Notes: generated by a model not told the origin, from the letters alone. Shown: positions 1 to 9,143, counted from the stretch's first letter. The stretch: DNA of 64,000 nt from Paraburkholderia tagetis (GCF_022213065.1 NZ_JAKLJA010000006.1:186001-250000), one strand, 5' to 3'. Made by a program: numbers and translations.

Positions 1-840
1 GCGCTGCAACTGGGCGGCAGCGAACCGGCCGACCTCGCACGCTCGGCCAAACTCGGCGAGCAATGGGGCTACGACGAGATCAATCTGAACTGCGGCTGCC
101 CGTCGGAGCGCGTCCAGCGCGGCGCGTTCGGCGCGTGCCTGATGAACGAGCCGCAGCTCGTGGCCGACTGCGTGAAGGCAATGCGCGACGCGGTCTCGGT
201 GCCGGTGACGGTCAAGCACCGCATCGGCGTGGATGCGGTCGAGGATTACGCGTTCGTGCGCGATTTCGTCGGCACCATCGCGGATGCGGGCTGCACGGTT
301 TTCATCGTCCATGCGCGCAACGCCATCCTGAAAGGCCTGAGCCCGAAGGAAAACCGCGAGATCCCGCCGCTCAAGTACGAGTACGCGTGGAAGCTCAAGC
401 GCGATTTCCCGCAACTCGAAATCATCATCAACGGCGGCATCAAGACGCTCGACGAGGTAGCTGTGCATCTCGAGCACGTCGATGGCGTGATGCTCGGACG
501 CGAGGCTTACCACAACCCCTACGTGCTGGCCGATGTCGATGCACGCTTCTATGGCGCGAGCGAACCGGCGCTCACGCGCGACGAGGTCGAAGCGAAGCTG
601 GTGGCGTACTGCGCAAGCGAAATTGCGCGCGGCACGTATCTGGGTGCGATCACGCGTCACGCACTGGGGCTGTATCGCGGCGAAGCCGGCGCGCGCGGCT
701 GGCGACGTGTGCTATCGGACAACCGCAAGCTTGCCAAGGCCGACCTCGCGATCTTCGAGGAAGCACGCGCGCACCTGCGCGGCCCGATGGACAGCGTCGT
801 GGAGCCGACGGCCGAGCTTTCTTCCGAAATATTTGAATAA
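1..840 (+). CDS. dusA: tRNA-dihydrouridine(20/20a) synthase DusA, 5' end outside the window
   Basis: FMN enzyme that reduces uridine to dihydrouridine in the D-loop of tRNAs. The reading frame is open from base 1, so the N-terminus is missing; 279 residues are visible. The first visible part carries the Dus signature N-C-G-C-P-S-E-R (about residues 30-37), whose GCP cysteine is the expected proton donor, followed by G-A-F-G-A-C-L-M. Further on come the VKHRIG segment and the GGI...GREAY stretch that contact FMN phosphate in the family. The C-terminus is complete and has the helical Dus tail. A tRNA-His gene follows about 90 bp downstream. DusA is preferred over DusB or DusC because of the ERVQRG context and the long C-terminal region. 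Confidence 0.93.
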   Translation, partial: ALQLGGSEPADLARSAKLGEQWGYDEINLNCGCPSERVQRGAFGACLMNEPQLVADCVKAMRDAVSVPVTVKHRIGVDAVEDYAFVRDFVGTIADAGCTVFIVHARNAILKGLSPKENREIPPLKYEYAWKLKRDFPQLEIIINGGIKTLDEVAVHLEHVDGVMLGREAYHNPYVLADVDARFYGASEPALTRDEVEAKLVAYCASEIARGTYLGAITRHALGLYRGEAGARGWRRVLSDNRKLAKADLAIFEEARAHLRGPMDSVVEPTAELSSEIFE

Positions 841-846
841 AGGGAC

Positions 847-876
847 TAGGCAAGTCCGTTCCCCTGTGTATATAAT
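847..876 (+). promoter_or_regulatory. Promoter of tRNA-His
   Basis: A perfect -10 box TATAAT lies at 871-876. A weaker -35 match, TAGGCA (four of six), lies at 847-852 with an 18-bp spacer. The predicted start is about 50 bp before the mature tRNA. It begins just after the dusA stop codon, so the tRNA probably has its own promoter. Confidence 0.6.
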
Positions 877-933
877 CTTGCTTCTTGATTGACGCCGCTC
901 ACAAAGCAGCGCCAGCAAGAAAGCAGTAACAGC

Positions 934-1010
934 GGTGGCTGTAGCTCAGTTGGTAGAGTCCAGGATTGTGATTCCTGTTGTCGTGGGTTCGAGTCCCATC
1001 AGCCACCCCA
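934..1010 (+). tRNA. tRNA-His (anticodon GTG)
   Basis: Full cloverleaf with encoded CCA at 1008-1010. The acceptor arm GTGGCTG pairs with CAGCCAC, and the extra G at 934 faces C at the discriminator position, the G-1 hallmark of tRNA-His. The anticodon GTG is at 968-970 in a CAGGA/TCCTG stem, and the T arm GTGGG-TTCGAGT-CCCAT is intact. Confidence 0.97.
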
Positions 1011-1021
1011 AGCATTCAAGC

Positions 1022-1052
1022 AAAAAGCCCAGTTCATTGAACTGGGCTTTTT
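1022..1052 (+). terminator. Intrinsic terminator after tRNA-His
   Basis: A near-perfect inverted repeat, AAAAAGCCCAGTTCA against TGAACTGGGCTTTTT, starts 12 bp after the tRNA 3' end and finishes in a T run. It has A and T runs on both sides, so it could act in either direction. Confidence 0.9.
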
Positions 1053-1280
1053 GCTTTCCGGGTTTCACGCAGATATTTCTCCAGCACTCCGGAGAAGCGC
1101 ATTAGCGGCTCAATTCAGCCAATAAATTCATAACGAATAATCTGCAGGACGCCAAATCAATAAACTCGATAATATCGCCGGTACCCCGCGTCCACCCCAC
1201 CGCGGCCATTGCGTAAAATCGCGCTCCACAGCGAGATAACCCCTATAAAGCTCCATCGACGACGGAAAAATCGATCACAC

Positions 1281-1652
1281 ATGGAAAAGTGGCTTGAACG
1301 ACGCTTCACGCTTTCCGGCCGCGCCACGCGCCGCGAGTACGCCATCACGATGGCGCTGTTTCTGGTCTTCGTTTTCGCGCTCGATACCCTCATGCCCGAA
1401 GTCGATCGCGGCAATACGCTTCCCGCCGCGATTCTCGGCATCGTGATTGCCTGCGTGGCATTCTGGATTCCCGTTGCCGCAATGGTGCGCCGGCTCCACG
1501 ATATCGGTATGAGTGGATGGTGGTGGTGGTTGACGGCAGCCATGCCGCTTGGCCAGATCGGCATGGTGCTGCTGCTGTTTGTCGGCCCCGATAAATTCAA
1601 TCCCGCACGCCATTATCCGAACCCGCGTAAAAGCGGCGCACATCCTGCCTGA
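1281..1652 (+). CDS. DUF805 family membrane protein
   Basis: Small inner-membrane protein (123 residues) of unknown function. The N-terminal amphipathic stretch with FTLSGRATRREY is typical of DUF805, followed by hydrophobic segments at about residues 20-37 and 48-68. The family motif RRLHDIGMSGWWW comes next, then a last hydrophobic segment and a short PNP tail. The ATG at 1281 is chosen because the homologous region begins directly there; an upstream start at 1209 would add an unlikely basic leader. Its stop codon directly abuts the stop codon of the convergent gene. Confidence 0.85.
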   Translation: MEKWLERRFTLSGRATRREYAITMALFLVFVFALDTLMPEVDRGNTLPAAILGIVIACVAFWIPVAAMVRRLHDIGMSGWWWWLTAAMPLGQIGMVLLLFVGPDKFNPARHYPNPRKSGAHPA

Positions 1653-1895
1653 TTATTGCGCGGCGCCGCTGTCGATCCACGCGCGGGCCGCCTCGAAACC
1701 CGCCTCGGCGGCGGCGTGCTCGGTCGACCAGAGACGGTCGATATGGACCAGTTGCCAGTCCGCTATCACGGCGCCGGCCTTGAGCACGCGATAGTGTGCC
1801 TTCACGCCCGTAAGCACCTGTTCGACCGCGACCTCGACGTCGTAGTCCTTATAGCGCTCCTCGTAGTCGCCCATGTCGATGCCTTTCGGCTCCAT
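1653..1895 (-). CDS. Conserved hypothetical protein, 80 residues
   Basis: I do not recognise a named function. The protein begins MEPKGIDMGDYEERYKDY and is a compact acidic alpha/beta protein with the segment VEVAVEQVLTGVKAHYRVL, then DWQLVHIDRLWSTEHAAAEA, ending in a helix with RAWIDSG. The start at 1895 is supported by a GGAGAG Shine-Dalgarno sequence six bases upstream. There is no signal peptide or membrane segment. Its stop codon is back to back with that of the DUF805 gene. Confidence 0.7.
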   Translation of the reverse strand: MEPKGIDMGDYEERYKDYDVEVAVEQVLTGVKAHYRVLKAGAVIADWQLVHIDRLWSTEHAAAEAGFEAARAWIDSGAAQ

Positions 1896-2039
1896 GATCG
1901 TCTCTCCGTCGTGGCTTGCCGGTCCATCCTCGCACTTCCAGGCCGGGCACACAACCGCCCGCATAAAAAGCCGCTTGCACGCTCCGCAAGGCGGCCAATA
2001 CGCGACTGAAAAGCGATTAATAAGCGGCGACCACGCAAC

Positions 2040-2255
2040 TCAAAAACGCGCGATCGACACCTCCGTCGACTTCACGAGCGCGACCACTTCCGAGCCGACC
2101 TTCAACTCGAGTTCGTCGATCGAGCGCGTCGTGATGACCGACGTGACCACGCCAAACGGCGTGTCGACGTCCACTTCCGAGACCACAGGCCCGCGGATGA
2201 TCTCCTTGACCTTGCCGCGGAACTGGTTACGCACGTTGATGGCAGAAATACTCAT
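2040..2255 (-). CDS. ssuF: SsuF-type TOBE-domain molybdopterin-binding protein
   Basis: A single TOBE/Mop domain of 71 residues, beginning MSISAINVRNQFRGKV and containing GPVVSEVDVDT, TSVITTRSIDEL and LKVGSEVVALVKSTEV, the repeated strand pattern of Mop folds that bind molybdate or molybdopterin. AGGAG lies eight bases before the ATG. It is the last gene downstream of ssuB on the same strand, 59 bp away. Pseudomonas putida ssuEADCBF ends in a protein of this size and type, which supports the name. Its precise role in sulfonate metabolism is not settled. Confidence 0.85.
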   Translation of the reverse strand: MSISAINVRNQFRGKVKEIIRGPVVSEVDVDTPFGVVTSVITTRSIDELELKVGSEVVALVKSTEVSIARF

Positions 2256-2314
2256 TGAATCGGCTCCTGACATTGATAGACGAAAATCACGGGGACAAGT
2301 ACTTCGCGATGCGT

Positions 2315-3316
2315 TCAGACAGCCCAGCGCACATCCGCGGGACGCAGGCCGTAAGGCGTTTCCTCGGCCTGCGGTGCATGCGCGCCCGCGGGCGTCTCGC
2401 TGCCCAGCACGCGCTGCAATACGCGTTCTTCGAGCGCGGCAAAGCGGGCGTCGGCGCGGGCACGCGGACGTTCGAGCGGCACACGCTGGTCGAGTGCGAT
2501 GCGGCCCTGCTCCACCAGCAGGATGCGATCGCCCAGCGCGACGGCCTCATGCACGTCGTGGGTGACCAGCAACGCGGTAAAGCGATGCTCGCGCCAGAGG
2601 CGCTCGATCAGCGCATGCATTTCGATGCGCGTGAGCGCGTCGAGCGCGCCAAGCGGCTCGTCGAGCAGCAGCAGGCTCGGCCGATGCACCAGCGCCCGTG
2701 CCAGCGCCACGCGCTGACGCTCGCCGCCCGAGAGCCGCGCGGGCCACTCGTCGGCGCGCGCGAGCAGCCCCACTTCGTCGAGCACCGCGCGCGCGTCGTC
2801 GCGCGCACCGCGCCCAAGTCCCAGCATCACGTTCTGGAGCACCGTCTTCCATGGCAAGAGCCGCGCGTCCTGAAACATCATGCGCGTCTCGAGCGCCGCG
2901 CCGCGCTCGTCGCGCCGCGTAAGCTCGCCAGCATCGGGCGCTTCGAGCCCGGCAACGAGACGCAGCAGCGTGGATTTCCCGCAGCCGCTTCGCCCCACGA
3001 TCGCCACGAAGCTGCCGCGCTCGATCGAGAGATCAAAGCCGTCGAGCACGACGCGCTCGCCGTACCGCTTGCCCACGCCGCGCAATTCGACGGCGGGATC
3101 GTGCGCGCGAGCATCGCTGCGCGCCGCCGCGGCTCTGAGCGTTTCGGCCACGCCTGCGGTGCTCGTGTTCCGATCGTCGGCATGCGTGCGCCACGTGCCG
3201 CGCGGCTCGTCGGCTTCGTGCGCCTCGCGCTCCTGAGTGCGCGGCAGTTCGACCTCGGCTTCGAGATCGCGGCCCGCGACGCCGCCGAAATGAACTGCCA
3301 ACGTGCTTGCGTTCAT
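2315..3316 (-). CDS. ssuB: Aliphatic sulfonate ABC transporter ATP-binding protein SsuB
   Basis: ATPase that powers sulfonate import with the SsuC permease (333 residues). The ABC domain starts near residue 75 and shows Walker [10 protein letters not shown], the signature [15 protein letters not shown], Walker [14 protein letters not shown] and the H-loop [10 protein letters not shown] charged, low-hydrophobicity extension of about 70 residues precedes the domain and is longer than in typical SsuB. The ATG at 3316 follows AAGGGAG and overlaps the ssuC stop by four bases (ATGA), indicating coupled translation. Confidence 0.93.
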   Translation of the reverse strand: MNASTLAVHFGGVAGRDLEAEVELPRTQEREAHEADEPRGTWRTHADDRNTSTAGVAETLRAAAARSDARAHDPAVELRGVGKRYGERVVLDGFDLSIERGSFVAIVGRSGCGKSTLLRLVAGLEAPDAGELTRRDERGAALETRMMFQDARLLPWKTVLQNVMLGLGRGARDDARAVLDEVGLLARADEWPARLSGGERQRVALARALVHRPSLLLLDEPLGALDALTRIEMHALIERLWREHRFTALLVTHDVHEAVALGDRILLVEQGRIALDQRVPLERPRARADARFAALEERVLQRVLGSETPAGAHAPQAEETPYGLRPADVRWAV

Positions 3317-4170
3317 GCATCGCTCCCTTGTTGATATGCGGGGTGCCAGCGCAGCGCGACGCGCTCGAGCCACTTGGCGAGCCAGTCGGCGAGCTTGCCG
3401 AGCGCGGCGTAAAGCAGAATGCCGACCACCACCACGTCGGTCTGGAGAAACTCGCGCGCGTTCATCGTCATATAGCCGATGCCCGACTGGGCGGAAATCG
3501 TCTCGGCGACAATCAGCGTCACCCACATCAACCCGAGCGCGAAGCGCACGCCCACGAGAATCGACGGCAGCGCCCCCGGCAGGATCACTTCGCGATAGAG
3601 CGCGAAGCCCCTGAGGCCATAACTGCGCGCCATTTCGATGAGGTTCGCATCCACCGAGCGGATGCCGTGGAAGGTATTCACATACACGGGGAAGAACACG
3701 CCGAGCGCAACGAGAAACACCTTCGCCTCCTCCTCGATGCCGAACCAGAGGATCACGAGCGGAATCATCGCGAGCGCGGGAATGTTGCGGATCATCTGGA
3801 TGGTCGAGTCGAGCGCGGTCTCGACCGGCTTGAAGAGACCGGTGGCAAGCCCGAGCGCGAGGCCAATGCCGCCGCCGATCGCGAAGCCCGAAAGCGCGCG
3901 CCACGTGCTCACGCGCACGTCCAGCAGCATCTCGCCCGATTCGATCAGCGACCATGCGGCTTTCACGACCGCTAGCGGCTCGGGCAGCACGCGCGTGGAA
4001 AGCACGCCGCTGCGCGCGGCCAACTCCCACGCGGCCAGGATCGCGAGAGGCACGAGCCAGGGCGCGATGCGTACGAACGCCTTGCGTCCAAGGAAAGCGA
4101 ACAGCCGCCCGCCCCGTGAGGCAATGGCCGTGCCGGCTGCGCCGGCGGCAGTCACCGCGGATTGAGTCAT
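3313..4170 (-). CDS. ssuC: Aliphatic sulfonate ABC transporter permease SsuC
   Basis: Inner-membrane permease of the sulfonate importer (285 residues) with about six membrane segments. The binding-protein-dependent transport loop [25 protein letters not shown] matches the conserved EAA-type coupling motif that docks on SsuB. The start at 4170 has a textbook AAGGAG site. The gene overlaps ssuB by four bases and follows ssuD after 109 bp, in which short TTGA repeats (about 4242-4264) are the only feature noticed. Confidence 0.94.
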   Translation of the reverse strand: MTQSAVTAAGAAGTAIASRGGRLFAFLGRKAFVRIAPWLVPLAILAAWELAARSGVLSTRVLPEPLAVVKAAWSLIESGEMLLDVRVSTWRALSGFAIGGGIGLALGLATGLFKPVETALDSTIQMIRNIPALAMIPLVILWFGIEEEAKVFLVALGVFFPVYVNTFHGIRSVDANLIEMARSYGLRGFALYREVILPGALPSILVGVRFALGLMWVTLIVAETISAQSGIGYMTMNAREFLQTDVVVVGILLYAALGKLADWLAKWLERVALRWHPAYQQGSDA

Positions 4171-4279
4171 CGGTATGTTCTCCTTATCACCTTGCGCCGT
4201 GAGAGCGGATGGACATTCGCGTACGCCTGCGCTCGCTGCCGGGTTGATTGACTGATTGATTGATCGGGCTAATTGCGGA

Positions 4280-5437
4280 TCAGCTCTGGCTGACCTTCGG
4301 CAGATATTGATTGCCGACCACTTCGCCGAACGGACCGGAGATCGGACCGCCCGCCGTCTTCGCCTGGCGTCCCGGCAGCAGCGGAAACACCAGCTCGGCG
4401 AAACGGTAGGATTCCTCAAGATGAGGGTAGCCAGAAAGAATGAAGGTTTCGATGCCCAGTTGCGCGTATTCCTTCATGCGCTCGGCCACCTGCTCCGGAT
4501 TGCCGACGAGCGCCGTGCCCGCCCCGCCGCGCACGAGGCCCACGCCCGCCCACAGGTTCGGATACACCTCCAGTTCCTTGCGCGTGCCGCGCTTGCCGCC
4601 GTGCAGCGCGGCCATGCGGCGCTGGCCTTCCGAGTCCATCTTGTTGAACGCGGACTGAGCGCGCGCGATGGTCTCGTCGTCGAGTCGGCTGATGAGGCGC
4701 TCGGCTGCGGCCCACGCCTCGTCTTCGGTCTCGCGCACGATCACGTGCATGCGTATGCCGAAGCGGATCTTGCGGCCGTGCCGCTCGGCACGCGCGCGGA
4801 TATCGGCGATCTTCTTTGCGACAGCCTCGGGCGGCTCGCCCCACGTCAGATAGGTATCGATGTGCGCACCCGCCATGTCGTGCGCCGCTGGCGACGAGCC
4901 GCCGAACCACAGCGGCGGATACGGATGCTGCACGGGCGGATAAAGCGCCCTGCCGCGCTTCGAACTCAAATGCTTGCCCTCGAAATCGATTGCTTCGTTC
5001 GTGTGCGAGGCGGCGAGCAGCTTGCGCCAGATATGCAGGAATTCATCGGTGATTTCATAGCGCGTATCGTGATCGACGAACACGCCATCGCCTTCGAGCT
5101 CCGCGGCGTCCCCGCCCGTCACGACGTTGATGAGCAAGCGCCCGTTCGAAAGGCGATCGAAAGTCGCGGCCATGCGCGCCGACAGTCCCGGCGACGAAAG
5201 CCCCGGGCGAATCGCGACGAGAAACTTCAGGCGCCGCGTCGCGGCGATCAGGCTCGATGCCACGACCCATGCGTCTTCGCACGAACGGCCCGTCGGCAGC
5301 AGGACGCCTTCATAGCCGAGCGTATCGGCCGCGACGGCCACCTGCTGGAAGTATGCGAGGTCAGCGGCGCGCGCACCTTCGGCCGTACCCAGATAACGGC
5401 TGTCGCCGTGGGTCGGGATGAACCAGAACACATTCAT
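4280..5437 (-). CDS. ssuD: FMNH2-dependent alkanesulfonate monooxygenase SsuD
   Basis: Desulfonates alkanesulfonates to aldehyde and sulfite using reduced flavin and O2 (385 residues, normal length). It has the bacterial luciferase-like barrel. [17 protein letters not shown] at the N-terminus is diagnostic, as are [27 protein letters not shown] and the C-terminal [18 protein letters not shown] lies close upstream of the ATG at 5437. It is the first gene of the leftward ssuDCBF unit. The flavin reductase gene (ssuE) and the periplasmic sulfonate-binding protein gene (ssuA) are not adjacent, so both functions must come from elsewhere. Confidence 0.96.
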   Translation of the reverse strand: MNVFWFIPTHGDSRYLGTAEGARAADLAYFQQVAVAADTLGYEGVLLPTGRSCEDAWVVASSLIAATRRLKFLVAIRPGLSSPGLSARMAATFDRLSNGRLLINVVTGGDAAELEGDGVFVDHDTRYEITDEFLHIWRKLLAASHTNEAIDFEGKHLSSKRGRALYPPVQHPYPPLWFGGSSPAAHDMAGAHIDTYLTWGEPPEAVAKKIADIRARAERHGRKIRFGIRMHVIVRETEDEAWAAAERLISRLDDETIARAQSAFNKMDSEGQRRMAALHGGKRGTRKELEVYPNLWAGVGLVRGGAGTALVGNPEQVAERMKEYAQLGIETFILSGYPHLEESYRFAELVFPLLPGRQAKTAGGPISGPFGEVVGNQYLPKVSQS

Positions 5438-5793
5438 GCGTTGCTCCTGCTTTTGTTCGAGACGTGAGACAGAAAAGTTCAGAACGCGGCGCATGCGATT
5501 GCAAGGACAGGGAGACCGGCAAAGCCAGCGGAGTCGGTGAAATCGGACGGGCCGTGACGGCGGCGCCGTCTTCATGGGGACCCAGTCTAGGGATGGCCCT
5601 AAGCGTTTTGAACGATTTTTTTGAGCTTAGGTTTTCCACTTTCGTGCTTTGCGCGACGCTTTAGCATACGCAGGTGCAATCACCAGCGCGGCGCGCCGAT
5701 ATAATGGCGCACACATCGACAATAAACCGGCCGGCCGCGCTTTCACGCCTCTTTCAGGTGTGCACGGTCCGCACCACGCACCCTCGCGCCCAA
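5438..5793 (+). other. Divergent intergenic region ssuD / membrane protein
   Basis: 356 bp between the leftward ssuD and the rightward membrane-protein gene. The only clear structure is the inverted repeat listed at 5598-5631. A T-rich patch (5614-5622) sits inside that repeat. No convincing gene is present; open frames here lack start signals and family resemblance. Confidence 0.6.
5598..5631. promoter_or_regulatory. Inverted repeat upstream of ssuD, putative regulator site
   Basis: Seven-base arms CCTAAGC (5598-5604) and GCTTAGG (5625-5631) flank a 20-bp T-rich spacer, about 160 bp upstream of the ssuD start. Sulfonate operons are usually activated by LysR-type regulators of the CysB/Cbl/SsuR group, which bind spaced dyads; assignment to such a regulator is inference. 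Confidence 0.4.
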
Positions 5794-6219
5794 ATGCAAA
5801 AACTGATTTTGCCGTTCGTATCCGGCTTTCTGGCCTCACTGTTCTTTCGTGAGGCAACGCTCGCGCTGCTTCACGCGGCGCAGGTCATCGACGCCGCCGG
5901 ATTCTCCACCGAGCCGTTCGCACCGATCGGCCTGCCCGAGTTCCTCGTCAACGCAATCTGGTGCGCCCTGTGGGCCATCCCGATGACATGGCTGCTGCGC
6001 ATCTCGCCGGTGCGCCCCGCGCCGTGGGTGCAGGCATTCGTGTTCGGCGGCATCGTGCTCACCGCCGCGATGCTGTTCGTGATCGATCCGCTACGTGGCA
6101 TCTGGCCGAGCGGCAACATGCTGCCGCGCGTCGCCATGGGCTTCGCGTCGAATGCAGTCTGGGGATGGGGCGCGCTCGTGTTCATGCGCGCCTTCATGAG
6201 CGAAACCAGCGAAGACTGA
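5794..6219 (+). CDS. Small multi-pass membrane protein, unknown function
   Basis: 141 residues with about four hydrophobic segments: an N-terminal segment MQKLILPFVSGFLASLFF, one around NAIWCALWAIPMTWLLRI, one around AFVFGGIVLTAAMLFVI and a last one AVWGWGALVFMRAF. I do not recognise the family with confidence; similar small membrane proteins are common in Burkholderiales. The ATG at 5794 is chosen because the hydrophobic N-terminus starts there; an in-frame start at 5674 would add a basic leader. It ends about 50 bp before the convergent hydrolase gene. Confidence 0.7.
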   Translation: MQKLILPFVSGFLASLFFREATLALLHAAQVIDAAGFSTEPFAPIGLPEFLVNAIWCALWAIPMTWLLRISPVRPAPWVQAFVFGGIVLTAAMLFVIDPLRGIWPSGNMLPRVAMGFASNAVWGWGALVFMRAFMSETSED

Positions 6220-6272
6220 GCGGGCTCGCGTGCGCGGCGCGAGATCCGCGCGCGCCGTGCATCGTCGCGGAT

Positions 6273-7430
6273 CTAATCCGGCAACGCCCGCAACGGATGC
6301 TCAGCCTCGTCCCAAGGGCTCTTGAACATCGCCTGAACGTCCGCGGGCGGCACATCCTCGATACGTGCGAAGCGCCAGCGCGGATCATTGTCCTTGTCGA
6401 TGATGCGCGCACGTACGCCTTCCATCACATCGCCCTGCACAAAGCTCGATCGCATGAGATCGAGATCGCGGCGCAACACGTCGGCCATCGAACCTTCCGC
6501 CAGCGATACCGCCTCGAGCGACACCGCCATCGACAACGGCGAGCGCTCTCGCAACACCCCCACGATCTGTTCGGCCCACTCGCTTTGCGCATCCTTCTCA
6601 TCGCGCCGCACGCTCTCCAGCGACGCAAGAATCGCCGCTATCGAAGGCCGCGAAAAGTGCGGGTCGATCCATGCGCGCGCAACGGCCAGCGCGGAGCGCG
6701 CGGCACGGCTCTGCACCTCTTCGCCCGTAACGGCCGAGCGGCGAATCCGCTCGACCACCGCCTCGCCCGAAGCGAACGACTCGCTCAGCAACGCATCGAG
6801 CAGCGCGGGCCGCATCGATTCGTCGATGAACACATCGGCGAGACCTGTATATAGCGCGCTATCGGCGTCGATCGTCTCTCCGGTCACGGCGAGATAACGC
6901 CCGAGCGCCCCCGGCGTGCGCGCGAGGAACCAGCCCATGCCCACATCGGGGAAAAACCCGATGCGTGTCTCGGGCATCGCCATGCGCGTCGTGCCGCCCA
7001 CCACGCGCAGCCCGCCGGTGCGATGCGCGCCCTGCGAAATCCCCATGCCGCCACCCATCACCACGCCACTCAGCAGTGCGATATAAGGCTTCGGATAACT
7101 GAATATTTCATGATTCAGGCGGTACTCCTCGATAAAGAACGTATCGAGTGCGGCCTGATCGCCGGCGCGGTACGACTCATAGAGAAAACGGATGTCGCCG
7201 CCCGCGCAGAATGCGCGCGAATGATGCGTGTGCACGATCACGGCGAGCACTTCGGGATCGTCGCGCCAGGCATCGAGTGCGGCCTGCATCGCGCGGATCA
7301 TCGCCGTGGAAAGCGCATTGAGCGCCTGAGGGCGATTGAGTTCGATGAAGCCGATGCGGTTCATGACCTTCGTGAGCACATACTGCTCGGCATCGGCGGC
7401 AAAGACGCTTGCGGTGGCTTCCTGTGACAT
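6273..7430 (-). CDS. 3-hydroxyisobutyryl-CoA hydrolase (enoyl-CoA hydratase family)
   Basis: Releases 3-hydroxyisobutyrate from its CoA ester in valine breakdown (385 residues, the usual HIBCH length). The crotonase fold shows NRPQALNAL, the oxyanion segment AFCAGGD, GVVMGGGMGIS and the HIBCH-specific MPETRIGFFPDVG, whose Glu and Asp are the expected catalytic pair. The C-terminal helical domain with DPRWRF fits HIBCH rather than a simple hydratase. It lies 105 bp downstream of the tetR-type gene on the same strand and may be co-transcribed with it. Confidence 0.85.
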   Translation of the reverse strand: MSQEATASVFAADAEQYVLTKVMNRIGFIELNRPQALNALSTAMIRAMQAALDAWRDDPEVLAVIVHTHHSRAFCAGGDIRFLYESYRAGDQAALDTFFIEEYRLNHEIFSYPKPYIALLSGVVMGGGMGISQGAHRTGGLRVVGGTTRMAMPETRIGFFPDVGMGWFLARTPGALGRYLAVTGETIDADSALYTGLADVFIDESMRPALLDALLSESFASGEAVVERIRRSAVTGEEVQSRAARSALAVARAWIDPHFSRPSIAAILASLESVRRDEKDAQSEWAEQIVGVLRERSPLSMAVSLEAVSLAEGSMADVLRRDLDLMRSSFVQGDVMEGVRARIIDKDNDPRWRFARIEDVPPADVQAMFKSPWDEAEHPLRALPD

Positions 7431-7535
7431 GGCAATCGATCGATCAGGATGAAAGCACTATGAAAAACGCGTCCGACTCCGGCGCGCGCCATCCTCACAC
7501 AACACGCCCCTGCGAACCGCGCCCAGCGAGCGCTA

Positions 7536-8300
7536 TCACGACGGAGCCTCCTGCGTTTTGTCCGCCGCACACGCCGGCGGCAGCGCGCCGCTCCGTTCGC
7601 CTGCGCCCTCACCCACGGGTGCGCCGAGCCAGGCACCGAGCGCGGCATCGACGATAGGATTCAACGACGCCTCGCGCGCAAACTCCGGCCCAATCAGCGA
7701 AAAGGCCACCACGCCATGCAGCAACGCCCATAACGCGTGTGCGAGCAGCGCGGGCTCGCCTTGCGCGCCGTGACGCAAATGCCCTGCGGTGGCGAGCGCT
7801 TCGAGCGCATCGACGAACAGATCCGCCACGCGCGCGGCTTCCTCGCAAGGCATCACATCGTTCTGTGCAGCAGGCGCCGGAGGTTCGATCGTCGCCGGCT
7901 TTGTCGCGCGACCTCTCGCATGCGTCCCTGAACCGCCGCCCTCGTCCCGCTCCATGTACATGAGCCGATACGCCTGTTGGTGCGTGCGTCCGAATGTGAC
8001 ATAGGCGTGCGCCAGTGCGTGAAGCCGCTCCCAAGGGTCGCCGATCCGCGCGGACGGCTCGAGGTGCGTAAGCAACTGCGCAAATCCCTCGCGTCCGAGC
8101 GCACGGGCGATCTCGTCGCGACTGTCGAAATGCAGATAGAGCGAAGCGGGCGAATAGCCGATTGCTTCTGCGAGCCTGCGCATCGAAAGCGCATGAAGCC
8201 CGTCGCGCGTCACGATGCGGCGTGCGGCATCCAGTATGCGTGCACGAAGTGCCACGCGAAGCGCGGCGGCACCATGGCCTTTGGGTTCGGCTGTGTTCAT
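7536..8300 (-). CDS. TetR family transcriptional regulator
   Basis: 254 residues. The N-terminal HTH reads ILDAARRIVTRDGLHALSMRRL, then AEAIGYSPASLYLHFDSRDEI, the classic TetR recognition helix with YLHF. The C-terminal ligand domain includes a short Gly/Pro/Ala-rich insertion near residues 120-140 and the WALLHGVVAFSLIG helix typical of the TetR_C_33-like group. The start at 8300 gives MNTAEPKGHG; longer in-frame starts would run into the DUF1488 gene. It may control the adjacent hydrolase gene and itself. Confidence 0.88.
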   Translation of the reverse strand: MNTAEPKGHGAAALRVALRARILDAARRIVTRDGLHALSMRRLAEAIGYSPASLYLHFDSRDEIARALGREGFAQLLTHLEPSARIGDPWERLHALAHAYVTFGRTHQQAYRLMYMERDEGGGSGTHARGRATKPATIEPPAPAAQNDVMPCEEAARVADLFVDALEALATAGHLRHGAQGEPALLAHALWALLHGVVAFSLIGPEFAREASLNPIVDAALGAWLGAPVGEGAGERSGALPPACAADKTQEAPS

Positions 8301-8367
8301 GTCTGGACTCGGGCGCGATTCTCGAACCGGCGTGCCGAAAAAACGGGCGCCGGCATACGCGGCATCG

Positions 8368-8652
8368 TCAGGAAAACAAACGACCCGGCGGGAAATGGCC
8401 GCTTTTGAGCAGTACGGGAGTGCCGTTGCTGAGTTCCAGATGCTCGCGCGCCACGGCCTCGATACGCGGGCGTCCCGCATCGAACGCCTGCATCCACGCC
8501 TCGCGTCCGGTGGATGGCGCACCGAAATGATCTTCGAGCGCTTCGACGGAGATCGCGCAAGGCACGCGCGCGCCGTCCACCAGCGCGGGAAATACCACGG
8601 TGAGATTCGCATCGTGCCAGGACGGCGCCTCGGCAGGAAATCGGATATCCAT
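8368..8652 (-). CDS. DUF1488 family protein
   Basis: Small soluble protein of 94 residues and unknown function. It begins MDIRFPAEAPSW, has VVFPALVDGARVPCAISVEALEDHFG and ends in a short tail with PPGRLFS; the FPALVDG...CAISVEALEDHFGA pattern is the DUF1488 signature. The ATG at 8652 is at the family N-terminus. It sits upstream of the TetR gene on the same strand, 67 bp away, and may be in the same unit. No catalytic residues are known. Confidence 0.8.
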   Translation of the reverse strand: MDIRFPAEAPSWHDANLTVVFPALVDGARVPCAISVEALEDHFGAPSTGREAWMQAFDAGRPRIEAVAREHLELSNGTPVLLKSGHFPPGRLFS

Positions 8653-8930
8653 GTCCAGCCCCGTTGGAAAATCTGCAGAAGAAAACCCGCGCCGGCGGAC
8701 GGCGGGATCGCGTTCCATGTTACCCGCAGCACGCCGCAAAGGGGTCCATCGCTGGCATCGCCGGCACCGCTTGTATCAGCCGTCGCGCAAGCGGTGGACG
8801 ACCGGGCGCGGAACCTGCAACACTGCTACTCGTGTGGCACGAATAAAATACGCGCCACACAACCTTTCATTAGTGCAAGCACGGCTTTGCACGGGACCCG
8901 AGCGCTAACTCTGGTCGATCTAGGAGAACC

Positions 8931-9143
8931 ATGGAAACGTACCTGAGGGGCCAATACTTCGAAGAAACCCGCGAGATACCCGAGCCGCAGGCCGCGAGCC
9001 GCTGGTTCGCCTATGCACAGGAAAATGGCATCGACGTTTCGCGCGCGATCAGCCTGTGGGAAGACGCGGCCACGCCCGAAGGTGAACGAAGCCGCGAGAC
9101 CGTCGCGGGCTGCGGCATTCGCATCGTGCCGCCCGAACGTTAA
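8931..9143 (+). CDS. Hypothetical protein, 70 residues
   Basis: I do not recognise the family. The protein begins METYLRGQYFEETREIPEPQ and is hydrophilic throughout, with no signal or membrane segment; a short helix WFAYAQENGIDVSRAISLWEDA is the most regular part. A strong TAGGAG Shine-Dalgarno site five bases before the ATG makes it a likely real gene. It ends eight bases before the convergent stop of the SMR exporter gene. Confidence 0.65.
   Translation: METYLRGQYFEETREIPEPQAASRWFAYAQENGIDVSRAISLWEDAATPEGERSRETVAGCGIRIVPPER

Noticed and set aside
889..1125. Open frame covering tRNA-His and its terminator
   Set aside because: It runs through a complete tRNA and an intrinsic terminator and has no Shine-Dalgarno site.
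2255..3334. 359-codon open frame opposite ssuB
   Set aside because: Same shadow effect; composition is unlike a protein and ssuB on the other strand is complete with Walker motifs.
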